Shown here: piece after piece, positions 44,333 through 52,587 of the stretch
Numbering within the stretch: the stretch's first letter is position 1
How the letters are laid out: each line of letters begins with the position of its first letter
NCBI RefSeq assembly: GCF_028747805.1
Contig: NZ_CP114887.1
Coordinates: 737,501-801,500 of the forward strand
Source: Solibacillus daqui
GTDB lineage: Bacteria; Bacillota; Bacilli; Bacillales_A; Planococcaceae
Direction: 5' to 3'
Length of the DNA stretch: 64,000 nt
Translations under genes and position numbers: made by a program
The notes under the pieces: generated by a model
The model's input: the letters and a program-made list of their open reading frames with translations, nothing else
Told to the model about the DNA's origin: nothing
Database searches by the model: none

Positions 44333-45784
44333 ATGAGTTTTATATCTATTGAGTTTCTTCTATTTCTCGCAATAATCGTTTTTACTTATTATTTAATCCC
44401 ACATCGATTGAGATGGATTCTTTTATTAGTAGCAAGTTACGTTTTTTACGCTATCTTGAGTATCCAATTTATACCGTTACTACTTGCAAGCACAGCTTTT
44501 ACTTATTTTACTGGAATTATAATTGAAAAACAGCAGATAAGAAAACAGAAGAAAAAAGTCATGCTAGTTGGTATTTCCGTATTATTATTTTTTCTCGGTT
44601 GGTTTAAATATTTTAATTTTGTAAATGAATCACTTCGAGCGATTGCAAAATACATGGATTGGAATTATACCGTACCATACCAAGAAATTGTCCTGCCATT
44701 AGCCATTTCTTTTTATACATTTCAGGCAGTAAGTTATCTTGTGGATATCTACTATGGAAAGCAAAAGGCAGAAAGACATTACGGTTATTTTTCGATATAT
44801 TTTGCATTTTTTCCACAGTTGGTTGCTGGGCCGATTGAACGTGCTAAGAAATTACTTCCGCAATTTAAAGTTGAACAGAAGTTTAATTATGAAAATTTAA
44901 CCTATGGGATGAAGCGAATAGCTTGGGGTTTTTTTAAGAAGACATTGATTGCAGATCGACTAGCTCCAATTGTATCAAGTGTTTTCGATAATCCTAACCC
45001 GACTGGTTCACAAATTGTACTAGCTACTATTCTGTTCTCGATACAATTGTTCGCTGATTTTTCAGCATGCAGTGACATTGCCATCGGTTGTGCAAGAATG
45101 CTGGGGATAAATTTGACGGAAAACTTTAAGCAACCGCACTTTGCTGTTTCGATATCAGATTTTTGGAGTAGATGGCATATAACGCTTTCTACATGGCTCA
45201 GGGACTATATCTTTGTCCCGTTATGTAAGGGTAAAAAGAAGAGAAGTGAAATTTATTTAGCAATTGTAATTACTTTTTTAGTAAGCGGCATTTGGCACGG
45301 AGCCGCTTGGACTTTTGTTTTATGGGGTCTAATTCATGGGTTTTATCGGGTGTTTGGAGATTATACAAAACATTTTCGTGGGAAAATGGCTTCCTTTATT
45401 CATTTGGATAGAAGTCCAGTGCTGCATAAATGGATGAAAATTGCTATAACTTTCCTGCTAGTTTGCTTTTCTAGAGTTTTTTTTCGATCGGATTCCGTTA
45501 CACATGCATTTGAAAATGCACAGCTTTTCTTAACAATTAACTCCTGGAGACCATCGGGAATTGTTAAAGCATTTGAAATATTTTCGCTACTAGATTTAGT
45601 AATTTTCATTTTCTTCTTTATTATTGTACAAATATTTCAGTATATCGAAAGAAAAAATGTTTCAACATGGGAATGGCTATCGCAACGCTCGATATTCGCT
45701 AGATTTGCATTTTACATTTTTATCATTGTTTCAGTCCTTATATTCGGTGTTTCGGGTGAGGGGTTTGTCTATGGTGGATTTTAA
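44333..45784 (+). CDS. MBOAT acyltransferase (AlgI/DltB-like)
   Basis: A 483-residue polytopic membrane O-acyltransferase with about 11 helices. Family motifs: LPLAISFYTFQAVSYLVDIYYGK, FFPQLVAGPIERAKKLLPQ, DFSACSDIAIGCARMLGI, ISDFWSRWHITLSTWLRDYIFVPL and the essential His in SGIWHGAAWTFVLWGLIHG. Length and motifs are closer to AlgI/PatA (O-acetylation of polymers) than to DltB (about 400 aa). It should take the acyl group from the carrier protein at the cytoplasmic face and pass it across the membrane to a surface polymer. Confidence 0.92.
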   Translation: MSFISIEFLLFLAIIVFTYYLIPHRLRWILLLVASYVFYAILSIQFIPLLLASTAFTYFTGIIIEKQQIRKQKKKVMLVGISVLLFFLGWFKYFNFVNESLRAIAKYMDWNYTVPYQEIVLPLAISFYTFQAVSYLVDIYYGKQKAERHYGYFSIYFAFFPQLVAGPIERAKKLLPQFKVEQKFNYENLTYGMKRIAWGFFKKTLIADRLAPIVSSVFDNPNPTGSQIVLATILFSIQLFADFSACSDIAIGCARMLGINLTENFKQPHFAVSISDFWSRWHITLSTWLRDYIFVPLCKGKKKRSEIYLAIVITFLVSGIWHGAAWTFVLWGLIHGFYRVFGDYTKHFRGKMASFIHLDRSPVLHKWMKIAITFLLVCFSRVFFRSDSVTHAFENAQLFLTINSWRPSGIVKAFEIFSLLDLVIFIFFFIIVQIFQYIERKNVSTWEWLSQRSIFARFAFYIFIIVSVLIFGVSGEGFVYGGF

Positions 45785-45879
45785 TCTAAATGCAAATTAT
45801 ATAGTAATTTTGGTTCCGGTTTATTCGTGAGCCATTCAGTAATTTTAGTAAAAGAAGCACTGTTTTGAAAGGATTTGCT

Positions 45880-46785
45880 ATGGGACGTTTATTCATTAAG
45901 TTAACAATTATCATTCCTGTTGTTTTACTACTGTTTATGCCAGTAAATAACTTTGTAAAGAATTCTCATGATTACAACATAAACCATGCAATACTGGCGT
46001 TTAAGAAACACCCATATCCAGTTGATATCATCAATCTAGGCGCATCTCATTCAATGTATGGTTATTATTTTAAGCCTACTGGTTTGTCCCATCTGGACTT
46101 AGCACTTCCTGCTCAGACGATTCAGTACGACTATAAATTGTTGAGAGAGTATGGCAAGTATCTTAAACCTGATGGTGTAGTCCTCGTTTCAATCTCTCAA
46201 ATTACTTTCGCAAATTCTGAGACCAATCACGTAGGAAATTATTATGAAGTTTTGGATCGTACCGAAATTGAACCGTTTAATTTAATTGATTATTACAGTT
46301 ACATGTACTTACCTGGGACAAATAGTGGTAGTTTTAATTCTGCGCTTTCGGGTAAATTGAAAAGCTTTAAATGGGATTCTCATCAACCTTGGGCAAATAA
46401 CGGTAAAAACTATTCGGAAAGAAAGTATGCGAAAGTAGAAGAACAATATAGAGAAGCGGTTGAAAACGATAACATTGAACGAAATGTGAAGCAGTTAAGC
46501 GAAATTGTAGATTATTGTAGCGAGAAAGGCTACCAAGTAATATTAACGATGGAGCCAGTACATCAGTCTTATCAAGAATATTTCAATGAAGAAGTAATGA
46601 ATAGACTTGTTTTTCAGTACTTAAACGCTCTTGAATTAGATGTCCCTTTTTTAAATTATATGAGTGATCAAAGATTCGAGGACAACAGAGGTTATTTTAT
46701 CGATCCAGATCATTTAAACAGAGAGGGAAGAAAAAAGTTTTCTTGGATAGTTTACGAGGACCTCAAGAAATTGGGCTATTTATGA
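45880..46785 (+). CDS. SGNH/DltD-like membrane-anchored acyl transfer protein
   Basis: A 301-residue protein with one N-terminal membrane anchor (FIKLTIIIPVVLLLFMPV) and an extracellular SGNH-type domain. The nucleophile is in NLGASHSMYGY (about residue 55) and the Asp/His pair in FIDPDHLNREGRKKF near the C-terminus. DltD and AlgX/AlgJ play this role in known systems. ATG 45880 is preferred because AAAGGA is 7 bases upstream; a TTG at 45865 is in frame. It is the last cassette gene, 95 bases after the MBOAT gene. Confidence 0.85.
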   Translation: MGRLFIKLTIIIPVVLLLFMPVNNFVKNSHDYNINHAILAFKKHPYPVDIINLGASHSMYGYYFKPTGLSHLDLALPAQTIQYDYKLLREYGKYLKPDGVVLVSISQITFANSETNHVGNYYEVLDRTEIEPFNLIDYYSYMYLPGTNSGSFNSALSGKLKSFKWDSHQPWANNGKNYSERKYAKVEEQYREAVENDNIERNVKQLSEIVDYCSEKGYQVILTMEPVHQSYQEYFNEEVMNRLVFQYLNALELDVPFLNYMSDQRFEDNRGYFIDPDHLNREGRKKFSWIVYEDLKKLGYL

Positions 46786-46886
46786 GTGATTTATATTACT
46801 AGTATTGTGATTAACTTATTTAAATGCGGAAGATTTATTTTCTATTGATGCCCATTTAAACAGGGTGTACCAAAGTTTGTGCTATC

Positions 46887-46940
46887 ATCTCCTGGAAGAC
46901 AAGAATTGTATTTCAATTCTTGTCTTCCAGGAGATTTTTT
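46887..46940 (+). terminator. Very long perfect terminator hairpin
   Basis: A 22-bp perfect stem (46887-46908 with 46914-46935) around TATTT, followed by six T residues. It lies about 100 bases after the SGNH gene and probably ends the cassette transcript. Confidence 0.85.
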
Positions 46941-46973
46941 AATGTCTACAACGCACTTTTTGGTCCGTTTTTT

Positions 46974-47054
46974 GGACCAAAGGCGAAAGCGTTTACTAAG
47001 GAACTTTTAGCAGATCAGGATATGGTTTATTTAGAGTTTGATGTATCATATCGT
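46974..47054 (+). pseudogene. Thermonuclease gene fragment
   Basis: 27 codons read GPKAKAFTKELLADQDMVYL then EFDVSYR, matching residues around 100 of the SNase at 29197 (GPEAKEFAKQLLAGHDTVYL). No start, and homology stops at the exact base where an ACGG-loop repeat begins (47055). The remainder of the gene is gone. Confidence 0.85.
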
Positions 47055-47117
47055 GCTCCTGTCGCTTCGCTTTCGTCGCAGTATTTAAAGCCAGCCTATA
47101 CGGTGCTGACTTTAAAT
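47055..47117. repeat. ACGG-loop hairpin repeat, copy E1
   Basis: The conserved flank GCTCCTGTCGCTTCG-CTTTCGTCGCA (47055-47080) is followed by a 13-bp stem with one mismatch (47083-47095 with 47105-47117) and the loop CTATACGGT. It abuts the nuclease fragment. Confidence 0.85.
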
Positions 47118-47241
47118 GTGCTGAAGGCAACATTCCTTTAGCACATTTTTGGTTTTGAATATTTTCCCTTAGAGTAAGCATATATTATGAACTGTTAAGA
47201 ACAACTGATAGACAATTGCAATTTCGGGGAGGAATTTCGTC

Positions 47242-47766
47242 ATGGCAAAATGGACAGTGGATTTATCGCATTCTAGTATAGACTTTCAAGTGAAGCATAT
47301 GATGGTTACAAAGGTTAAAGGCACATTTGATTCTTTTAGCGCCAATGTAGTAGCTGAGAGTTTAGAAGATTTAACAGACGCATCAATTTCTTTTGACATT
47401 GATGCCGCAATGATTAATACAAAAAATGTAGAACGTGATAATCATTTAAAATCGGGGGATTTCTTTGATGTAGATAATTTCCCTTCGATTAAATTTCAAT
47501 CGACTCATATTACAAAATCAGATGAGGATTATAACCTTACTGGTGATTTAACGATTAAAGACGTGAAAAAGCCTGTAACATTTAAAGTGAGGTACAACGG
47601 TAAAGGTACAAATCCTTGGGGCGTTGATGTGTACGGCTTTGAAGGGAAAACGAAAATCAATCGAGAAGAGTTCGGTTTAACATGGAATGCCACACTTGAA
47701 ACGGGTGGCGTATTAGTTGGGAAGGAAATAAAAATTTCCGTTGCAATTGAAGTAAATAAAGCATAA
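47242..47766 (+). CDS. YceI-family lipocalin-like protein
   Basis: A 174-residue YceI-domain protein: WTVDLSHSSIDFQVKHMMVTKVKGTFDSF, a beta-barrel that binds polyisoprenoid or amphiphilic ligands in characterised members, and GDLTIKDVKKPVTFKVRYNGKG, GFEGKTKINREEFGLTWN. No signal peptide, so cytoplasmic. GGGGAGG is the ribosome site. Single gene with a hairpin terminator. Physiological role in Bacillales is unknown. Confidence 0.92.
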   Translation: MAKWTVDLSHSSIDFQVKHMMVTKVKGTFDSFSANVVAESLEDLTDASISFDIDAAMINTKNVERDNHLKSGDFFDVDNFPSIKFQSTHITKSDEDYNLTGDLTIKDVKKPVTFKVRYNGKGTNPWGVDVYGFEGKTKINREEFGLTWNATLETGGVLVGKEIKISVAIEVNKA

Positions 47767-47770
47767 AGGT

Positions 47771-47803
47771 TACAAGGCATGCGAGTTATTGGCGTATGCC
47801 TTT
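47771..47803 (+). terminator. YceI gene terminator
   Basis: AAGGCATGCG and CGTATGCCTT arms (one mismatch), followed by TT; weak T tract. Confidence 0.6.
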
Positions 47804-47891
47804 TAAGCGTTCAGTTATTAAGCTTGCTAATCATGCGTATCGTGATGCAAGATATCAGCCATTTGAAGAAATAATATTGCATCAAGTATTT

Positions 47892-47937
47892 TAAAAAGCT
47901 GTAGGGAATCGTTGACTGGCGAATCCCTACAGCTTTT
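47892..47937. terminator. Long hairpin between YceI and the 168-aa gene
   Basis: AAAAGCTGTAGGGA and TCCCTACAGCTTTT arms, extended by a CG/CG pair, with an 8-base loop. Flanking A/T residues suit termination in both directions; it probably ends the minus-strand gene starting at 48518. Confidence 0.65.
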
Positions 47938-48011
47938 GCCCCTAAAAGCCCGATTGGTGAAGGGTAATGTTCTGTGGGGGATGAGGAAACCCTATAGAGC
48001 AAAGTTTCGCT

Positions 48012-48518
48012 TTATTTGACTTGTTCAAGCTTGATGTATGTGGTTGCTGATGTTGGTAAGTCTTGATAAGAAAGTTCGTCAATTGAGCGAACTGTTTTTG
48101 AGTCGATTGTTAATGTCAGAGCTTCTGTATTTTTACTTTTCACATTCATAAACCATTTTAACGTGACGTCATTAATACTATTCACATGCTGAATTTCTTT
48201 TAATAGGTTGTAACTATCTTTTAATAATGTCTTTTCATCGATAAATTCAGATGCTTGTAAGGAAATAGCAATATTTTGTGCATCGTCAATGATGTCAATT
48301 TCCATATTTAACATAATATTTTCAACAAATTGATGCAAAATAATTTGAGAAATGGCGTTCATTGTTTCGATTTTTAATTGCTCTGGTGAAATGGCTGCCT
48401 GTGTTTCTTCAAACTTTTTTTGATCTCTTGCTTCGTTACTTTTTAATATAAATTGTACCGACACAGCGCCAACAAAAAGAATTAGTACAACGAGTATTAT
48501 TTTTAAAAATTTGTTCAA
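48012..48518 (-). CDS. Membrane-anchored hypothetical protein
   Basis: A 168-residue protein with one N-terminal helix (FLKIILVVLILFVGAVSVQFIL) and an extracytoplasmic domain rich in Ile/Leu/Asn with a terminal strand region SYQDLPTSATTYIKLEQVK. I do not recognise the family. The start is preceded by AAGGAGGCATCC, an excellent ribosome site. Single gene on the minus strand. Confidence 0.7.
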   Translation of the reverse strand: MNKFLKIILVVLILFVGAVSVQFILKSNEARDQKKFEETQAAISPEQLKIETMNAISQIILHQFVENIMLNMEIDIIDDAQNIAISLQASEFIDEKTLLKDSYNLLKEIQHVNSINDVTLKWFMNVKSKNTEALTLTIDSKTVRSIDELSYQDLPTSATTYIKLEQVK

Positions 48519-48706
48519 ATGAAGGATGCCTCCTTTTGCAACGTGTCTAGGTTACACAAACTTTTTAGTCGGGCCCTCCAAAGCTCGAGGTTCACACGAT
48601 GTGAATCATTGGGAGCTTGCAACATGGACATTACGTGCTGCTTACTCGAAGCTAAACGGGGACTTTAACTATATGCACATAATTAATTATGCCACAAAAA
48701 AATACT

Positions 48707-48736
48707 AAAAGGACTGCCAATTGTGACAGTCCTTAA
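48707..48736 (-). terminator. Terminator of the 50-aa gene
   Basis: On the minus strand AAGGACTG and CAGTCCTT arms are followed by TTAG and T-rich sequence. Confidence 0.7.
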
Positions 48737-48741
48737 AAAAG

Positions 48742-48894
48742 TTAAGTATTTGATTCTTCAGTTGGAAGCGTTGCTGCATATTCGTTGAAGTATAAAAATG
48801 ATTCGTCCTCTAATTGTTGGATTTTTTGTTCGTTCAAACCAATGGATAATGGGCCAGAAAAAATTTCGCCCCACCAAGTTTCAGTTATCATCAT
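48742..48894 (-). CDS. Hypothetical 50-aa protein
   Basis: ATG 48894 is preceded by AAAGGGGGAT at proper spacing, which rules out the longer in-frame start. The protein starts MMITETWWGEIFSGPLSIGL and ends in an acidic tail (TLPTEESNT). No family recognised. Ribosome site and terminator make it a credible small gene. Confidence 0.6.
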   Translation of the reverse strand: MMITETWWGEIFSGPLSIGLNEQKIQQLEDESFLYFNEYAATLPTEESNT

Positions 48895-49125
48895 TGTTAT
48901 ATCCCCCTTTGTACGATAGTTATGCAATGCATATTATGTTTGATTAGTAGGTAGTAATAAATTTATCTTCATTTTGTAAATTTATTATTTAGTTAATTCG
49001 CTGGATTGTGAAAGCTCCTCCTTTGTTGTGCAGAATTTTTCTTGAAGCTGTAGTAGTTAATACTATAGTTAATATGTGAGAAGCGTTATAATTTATGCAT
49101 AGATTTTACAGAAAGGGTGAAAAAA

Positions 49126-50514
49126 ATGAATTTTACAGCACAAGATGTGGAACGAATGATTGATGATCAACATAGCTTTTATTTTACAGGTTCAACAAAG
49201 GATGTTGAATTTCGTAAGCAACAGCTACTTAATTTAAAGAAAACCATTAAAAAATACGAATCACAAGTAATCGAGGCACTCGCATTGGATTTACGAAAAA
49301 GTGAATTTGAGGCGTATTCTACTGAAATCGGCATTGTTTATGATAGTATTTCAAATTTTGTAAAAAATTTATCAGCTTGGATGGTACCAGAGCCTATAAA
49401 AACGCCTCTTCACTTCCAACCAGCAAAGAGTTATATAGTACGTGAACCTTATGGGGTAGTATGTATTATTGGGCCCTTTAACTATCCTTTCCAATTAATT
49501 ATGGAACCATTAATTGGCGCAATAATTGGAGGGAATACAGCAATTGTTAAACCCTCAGAAGCAGCGGTGCATACAGCAGTTATTGTGAGAAAAATTATTG
49601 AAGAAACTTTCCCTGCAAACTACGTAAGAGTAGTGGAGGGTGAAAAAGAAGAAGTGACAGCGCTTATTCATGCACCATTTGATTATATTTTCTTTACAGG
49701 TAGTGTAGCGGTAGGAAAAATCATTGCAAAAGCAGCGGCGGAACGTTTAACACCAATTGCACTTGAATTAGGCGGGAAAAGTCCTGTAATTATTGACCAA
49801 ACTGCAAATTTAGAAGTTGCAGCACAGCGTATCGTTTGGGGAAAATTTAATAATACAGGCCAAACTTGTGTGGCACCTGATTATGTACTCGTGCATGAAA
49901 CGGTTGCAAAAAAGTTTGTAAAGCTTTTGAAAAAGACTATTCGCGAATTTTATGGAAATGATCCACAGAAAAGTCCAGATTATGGTCGTATTATAAATAC
50001 ACGACAATTTGAACGTTTGGAAAATTTACTCAATGAAGAGCGTTCTACAGTAACATTTGGCGGGCGTACGGACCGTGAAGATTTATATATGGAACCGACT
50101 ATATTAGAAAATATTAAGTGGGATAGCCCATCAATGGAAGATGAACTATTTGGACCGATTTTACCAATTTTAATATTTGAACATTTACCAAAAGCAATTC
50201 ATGAAATTCGTCAGCTTCCAAAACCGCTAAGTGCCTATCTATTCTCGGAAAATGACAAGGCAATTAACTATTTCTTACAAGAGCTGCCATTCGGTGGAGG
50301 CTGTGTTAATGATGTCATTACCCATGTAGGCAATGGTCATTTACCGTTTGGTGGGGTAGGTCCATCAGGCGTGAAGGCTTATCACGGGAAAGCAAGTTTT
50401 GAAAACTTTACTCACCCAAAATCGATTATGCATCGCTCAAACAAATTAGCAAACAGCTTACTTTATCCCCCATACAAACAAAAAGTAAAGCTCGTTCGCA
50501 CGATTATGAAATAA
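49126..50514 (+). CDS. Aldehyde dehydrogenase
   Basis: A 462-residue NAD(P)-dependent aldehyde dehydrogenase of the YwdH/fatty-aldehyde group. Motifs: PFNYPFQLIMEPLIGAI, the Rossmann FFTGSVAVGKII, catalytic Glu in LELGGKSPVII (about 205) and catalytic Cys in NNTGQTCVAPDYVL (about 239), and the terminal PFGGVGPSG. ATG 49126 is chosen because AAAGGGTG lies 8 bases upstream; GTG 49117 overlaps the site. It oxidises aldehydes to acids; substrate probably medium/long-chain, by family. Confidence 0.93.
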   Translation: MNFTAQDVERMIDDQHSFYFTGSTKDVEFRKQQLLNLKKTIKKYESQVIEALALDLRKSEFEAYSTEIGIVYDSISNFVKNLSAWMVPEPIKTPLHFQPAKSYIVREPYGVVCIIGPFNYPFQLIMEPLIGAIIGGNTAIVKPSEAAVHTAVIVRKIIEETFPANYVRVVEGEKEEVTALIHAPFDYIFFTGSVAVGKIIAKAAAERLTPIALELGGKSPVIIDQTANLEVAAQRIVWGKFNNTGQTCVAPDYVLVHETVAKKFVKLLKKTIREFYGNDPQKSPDYGRIINTRQFERLENLLNEERSTVTFGGRTDREDLYMEPTILENIKWDSPSMEDELFGPILPILIFEHLPKAIHEIRQLPKPLSAYLFSENDKAINYFLQELPFGGGCVNDVITHVGNGHLPFGGVGPSGVKAYHGKASFENFTHPKSIMHRSNKLANSLLYPPYKQKVKLVRTIMK

Positions 50515-50559
50515 TAAAAAGGATTAGTCCGAGAAGTATTTCTGGGACAAATCCTTGCG

Positions 50560-50690
50560 CCGAGGATGGAGGCTAGCACGAAGCTGGTCATGAATGTGTT
50601 GTCACAGGACGTGACGCTTTTAGCATTCGCTCTTTCCTTCTGACCACCGCAGAAGCACCGCTCTCAAGCGGTTAATTAACACATGAACGA
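50560..50690. repeat. Palindrome-rich intergenic element, possibly degenerate family C
   Basis: GTCAC-AGGAC-GTGAC at 50611-50625 has the same loop as CCAC-GTCCT-GTGG of family C read on the opposite strand. Further short hairpins surround it (for example CCGCT/AGCGG). No coding potential. Confidence 0.4.
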
Positions 50691-50733
50691 GGGGCTGCTC
50701 GAAAAGTATATACTTTTCGGGCAGCCCCTTTTT
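50691..50733. terminator. Strong terminator between ALDH and the sensor kinase
   Basis: GGGGCTGC...GCAGCCCC with an inner GAAAAGTAT/ATACTTTTC stem, then TTTTT. It can serve both converging genes. Confidence 0.85.
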
Positions 50734-50758
50734 CAAAAGAAGTGACTATGGAAAAATT

Positions 50759-52336
50759 CTATGATTGAACAACAGGGAAAGATAGCAATATTTCTGTCCC
50801 GACCTCTTCTTGACTTTTAATTTTTATCGTACCGTGATGGTCTTGAATAATTTTGTTAATGACCATCATACCTAACCCAGTACCTTTTGTTTTCGTCGTA
50901 TAAAACGGTTCAAAAATACGCTCCAAAACATAAGGAGGGATCCCACAACCTGTATCTTTTAAACGAATAAAGATTTCGTTATTATCCTTGCTGGGGAACA
51001 CTTCTAAAGTAATTGTTCCTCCGTCTTTAATAGCTTCCATTGCGTTTTTAAATAGGTTAATAAATACTTGCTTAATTTCATTTGCATTCCCTAAAATGAT
51101 GATATCAGGATAATTATTTTGAAGAATGATATCGATGGATTTCTGCTGAAATTCATATTGGAAAAATTGAATAATGTCGTCAAATATTTTAGCTAAGTGA
51201 ATGTTAACGAATTGATTTACCTGTGGGCGTGATAATACAAGGAATTCAGACAAAATTAATTCAATACGCTCCGTTTCTTTTTGAATAAGCCTTGTATGTT
51301 CATAATATGGCGAATTCGAATCTTCATTCATCATTTGCACAAAACCTGAAATTACGGTCATAGGATTGCGAATTTCATGTGCTACGCCGGCTGCGATTTC
51401 CCCCACAACCTTTAATTTTTCAGATTGTAAAATAAGATTTTCGTTTTCTTTAACGTGGGAAATATCCCGTGAAATAATTGAGGATGCAATAATTTCGCCA
51501 TAGGTATTATAAATAGGCGATAAGGAAATTTGCACATCAAAAATAGTCCCATCTTTTCGCATATCTGTCGTTTCAAAAAGATAATAGTGACTGCCCTTTC
51601 GAAGCTCTTTCGCGCGACTTCTCGCATCCTCCAAATTTCCAGGTGGAATAAGAGGCAGTGAACGGCCGATAGCCTCTGTTTTGGACCAACCATATAATTT
51701 TTCAAATGCAGGGTTGACAGTAATGACGCGATCTTCTAAATCGAATACAGCAATTGAATCCTCAGCCTGTTCAAAAAATAAATTTAAATAAGCCTGCTTA
51801 GAATTTAAATGATACTCACGTGCGTCGACTTGTTTTTCCAACCTTGCCCACGTCTTTATAATGTAATAGCTTTGCAAACTACTAACAATGCAAACTATTA
51901 ATAAAAAGAAGAAAAGTAAGTAGTTCTCTTCTATTTGGAAAATTTTAATTGAGTAAACATTAAATTTAAAAAGTATAATAATCTCAACTAAAATTAAAAT
52001 AATGTTGGTGAAGGTAATTAAAAAAGAACGATAAATGGTTAAAACACCTATTAAATACACGAAACTGTAAATTGTAATCGGGCTATCACTTTGAAAATTA
52101 TAAAGTAAAAGTAAAATATGCCAATTCGCCACTAAAAAAATTTGAAAAATTTTCGGATTTATTTTAACTAAATAAAGCGTGACAAGTAAAAAAGTGCTAA
52201 ATCCACAAAAAAGTAAATAGCTGTAGTGATGATGAAATTGCTGGGAAACTATTACTAAAATTACGACAAAATTAGAAAATAAATAGGTGATAAGTGTAAG
52301 TAAATTTCGTTTATTTAATATTTCTTGTTGCTGCAT
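50759..52336 (-). CDS. Membrane PAS sensor histidine kinase
   Basis: A 525-residue kinase with about six N-terminal membrane helices (residues 15-165), a PAS domain (DSIAVFDLEDRVITVNPAFEKLYGWSKTEAIG, about 195-310), HisKA with the phosphoacceptor in GVAHEIRNPMTVISGFVQMM (about 320) and HATPase (INLFKNAMEAI, DTGCGIPPYVLERIFEPFYTTKTKGTGLGM). The domain order and HEIRNPMTV box resemble the sporulation phosphorelay kinases of Bacillus, but no response regulator is adjacent, so that role is inference. ATG 52336 follows GAGGTG. Confidence 0.9.
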   Translation of the reverse strand: MQQQEILNKRNLLTLITYLFSNFVVILVIVSQQFHHHYSYLLFCGFSTFLLVTLYLVKINPKIFQIFLVANWHILLLLYNFQSDSPITIYSFVYLIGVLTIYRSFLITFTNIILILVEIIILFKFNVYSIKIFQIEENYLLFFFLLIVCIVSSLQSYYIIKTWARLEKQVDAREYHLNSKQAYLNLFFEQAEDSIAVFDLEDRVITVNPAFEKLYGWSKTEAIGRSLPLIPPGNLEDARSRAKELRKGSHYYLFETTDMRKDGTIFDVQISLSPIYNTYGEIIASSIISRDISHVKENENLILQSEKLKVVGEIAAGVAHEIRNPMTVISGFVQMMNEDSNSPYYEHTRLIQKETERIELILSEFLVLSRPQVNQFVNIHLAKIFDDIIQFFQYEFQQKSIDIILQNNYPDIIILGNANEIKQVFINLFKNAMEAIKDGGTITLEVFPSKDNNEIFIRLKDTGCGIPPYVLERIFEPFYTTKTKGTGLGMMVINKIIQDHHGTIKIKSQEEVGTEILLSFPVVQS

Positions 52337-52587
52337 GGTACACCTCAACTAGTAAACTGTTAACTTCTATCATACACGAAATCACTATGTCGATAAATGA
52401 CGAATTTTGATATGATAGAGATGGTTAGAAATGAGGGAATTTATTTCATAGTTATTTTTGCTAGAGAGATGTTTAAAAGCATAGAAATTTCGTTGAAACA
52501 GCAGTATGATGTTTATTACTAATAATAAAATAATCGTAAATGGAATTTTTCATACGCAAATAGATTGTAATTGTGGGGGAACAAATA

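Noticed and set aside
48526..48708. 60-codon plus-strand ORF
   Set aside because: It lies in palindromic intergenic DNA, starts inside the reverse complement of a ribosome site and has no coding character.
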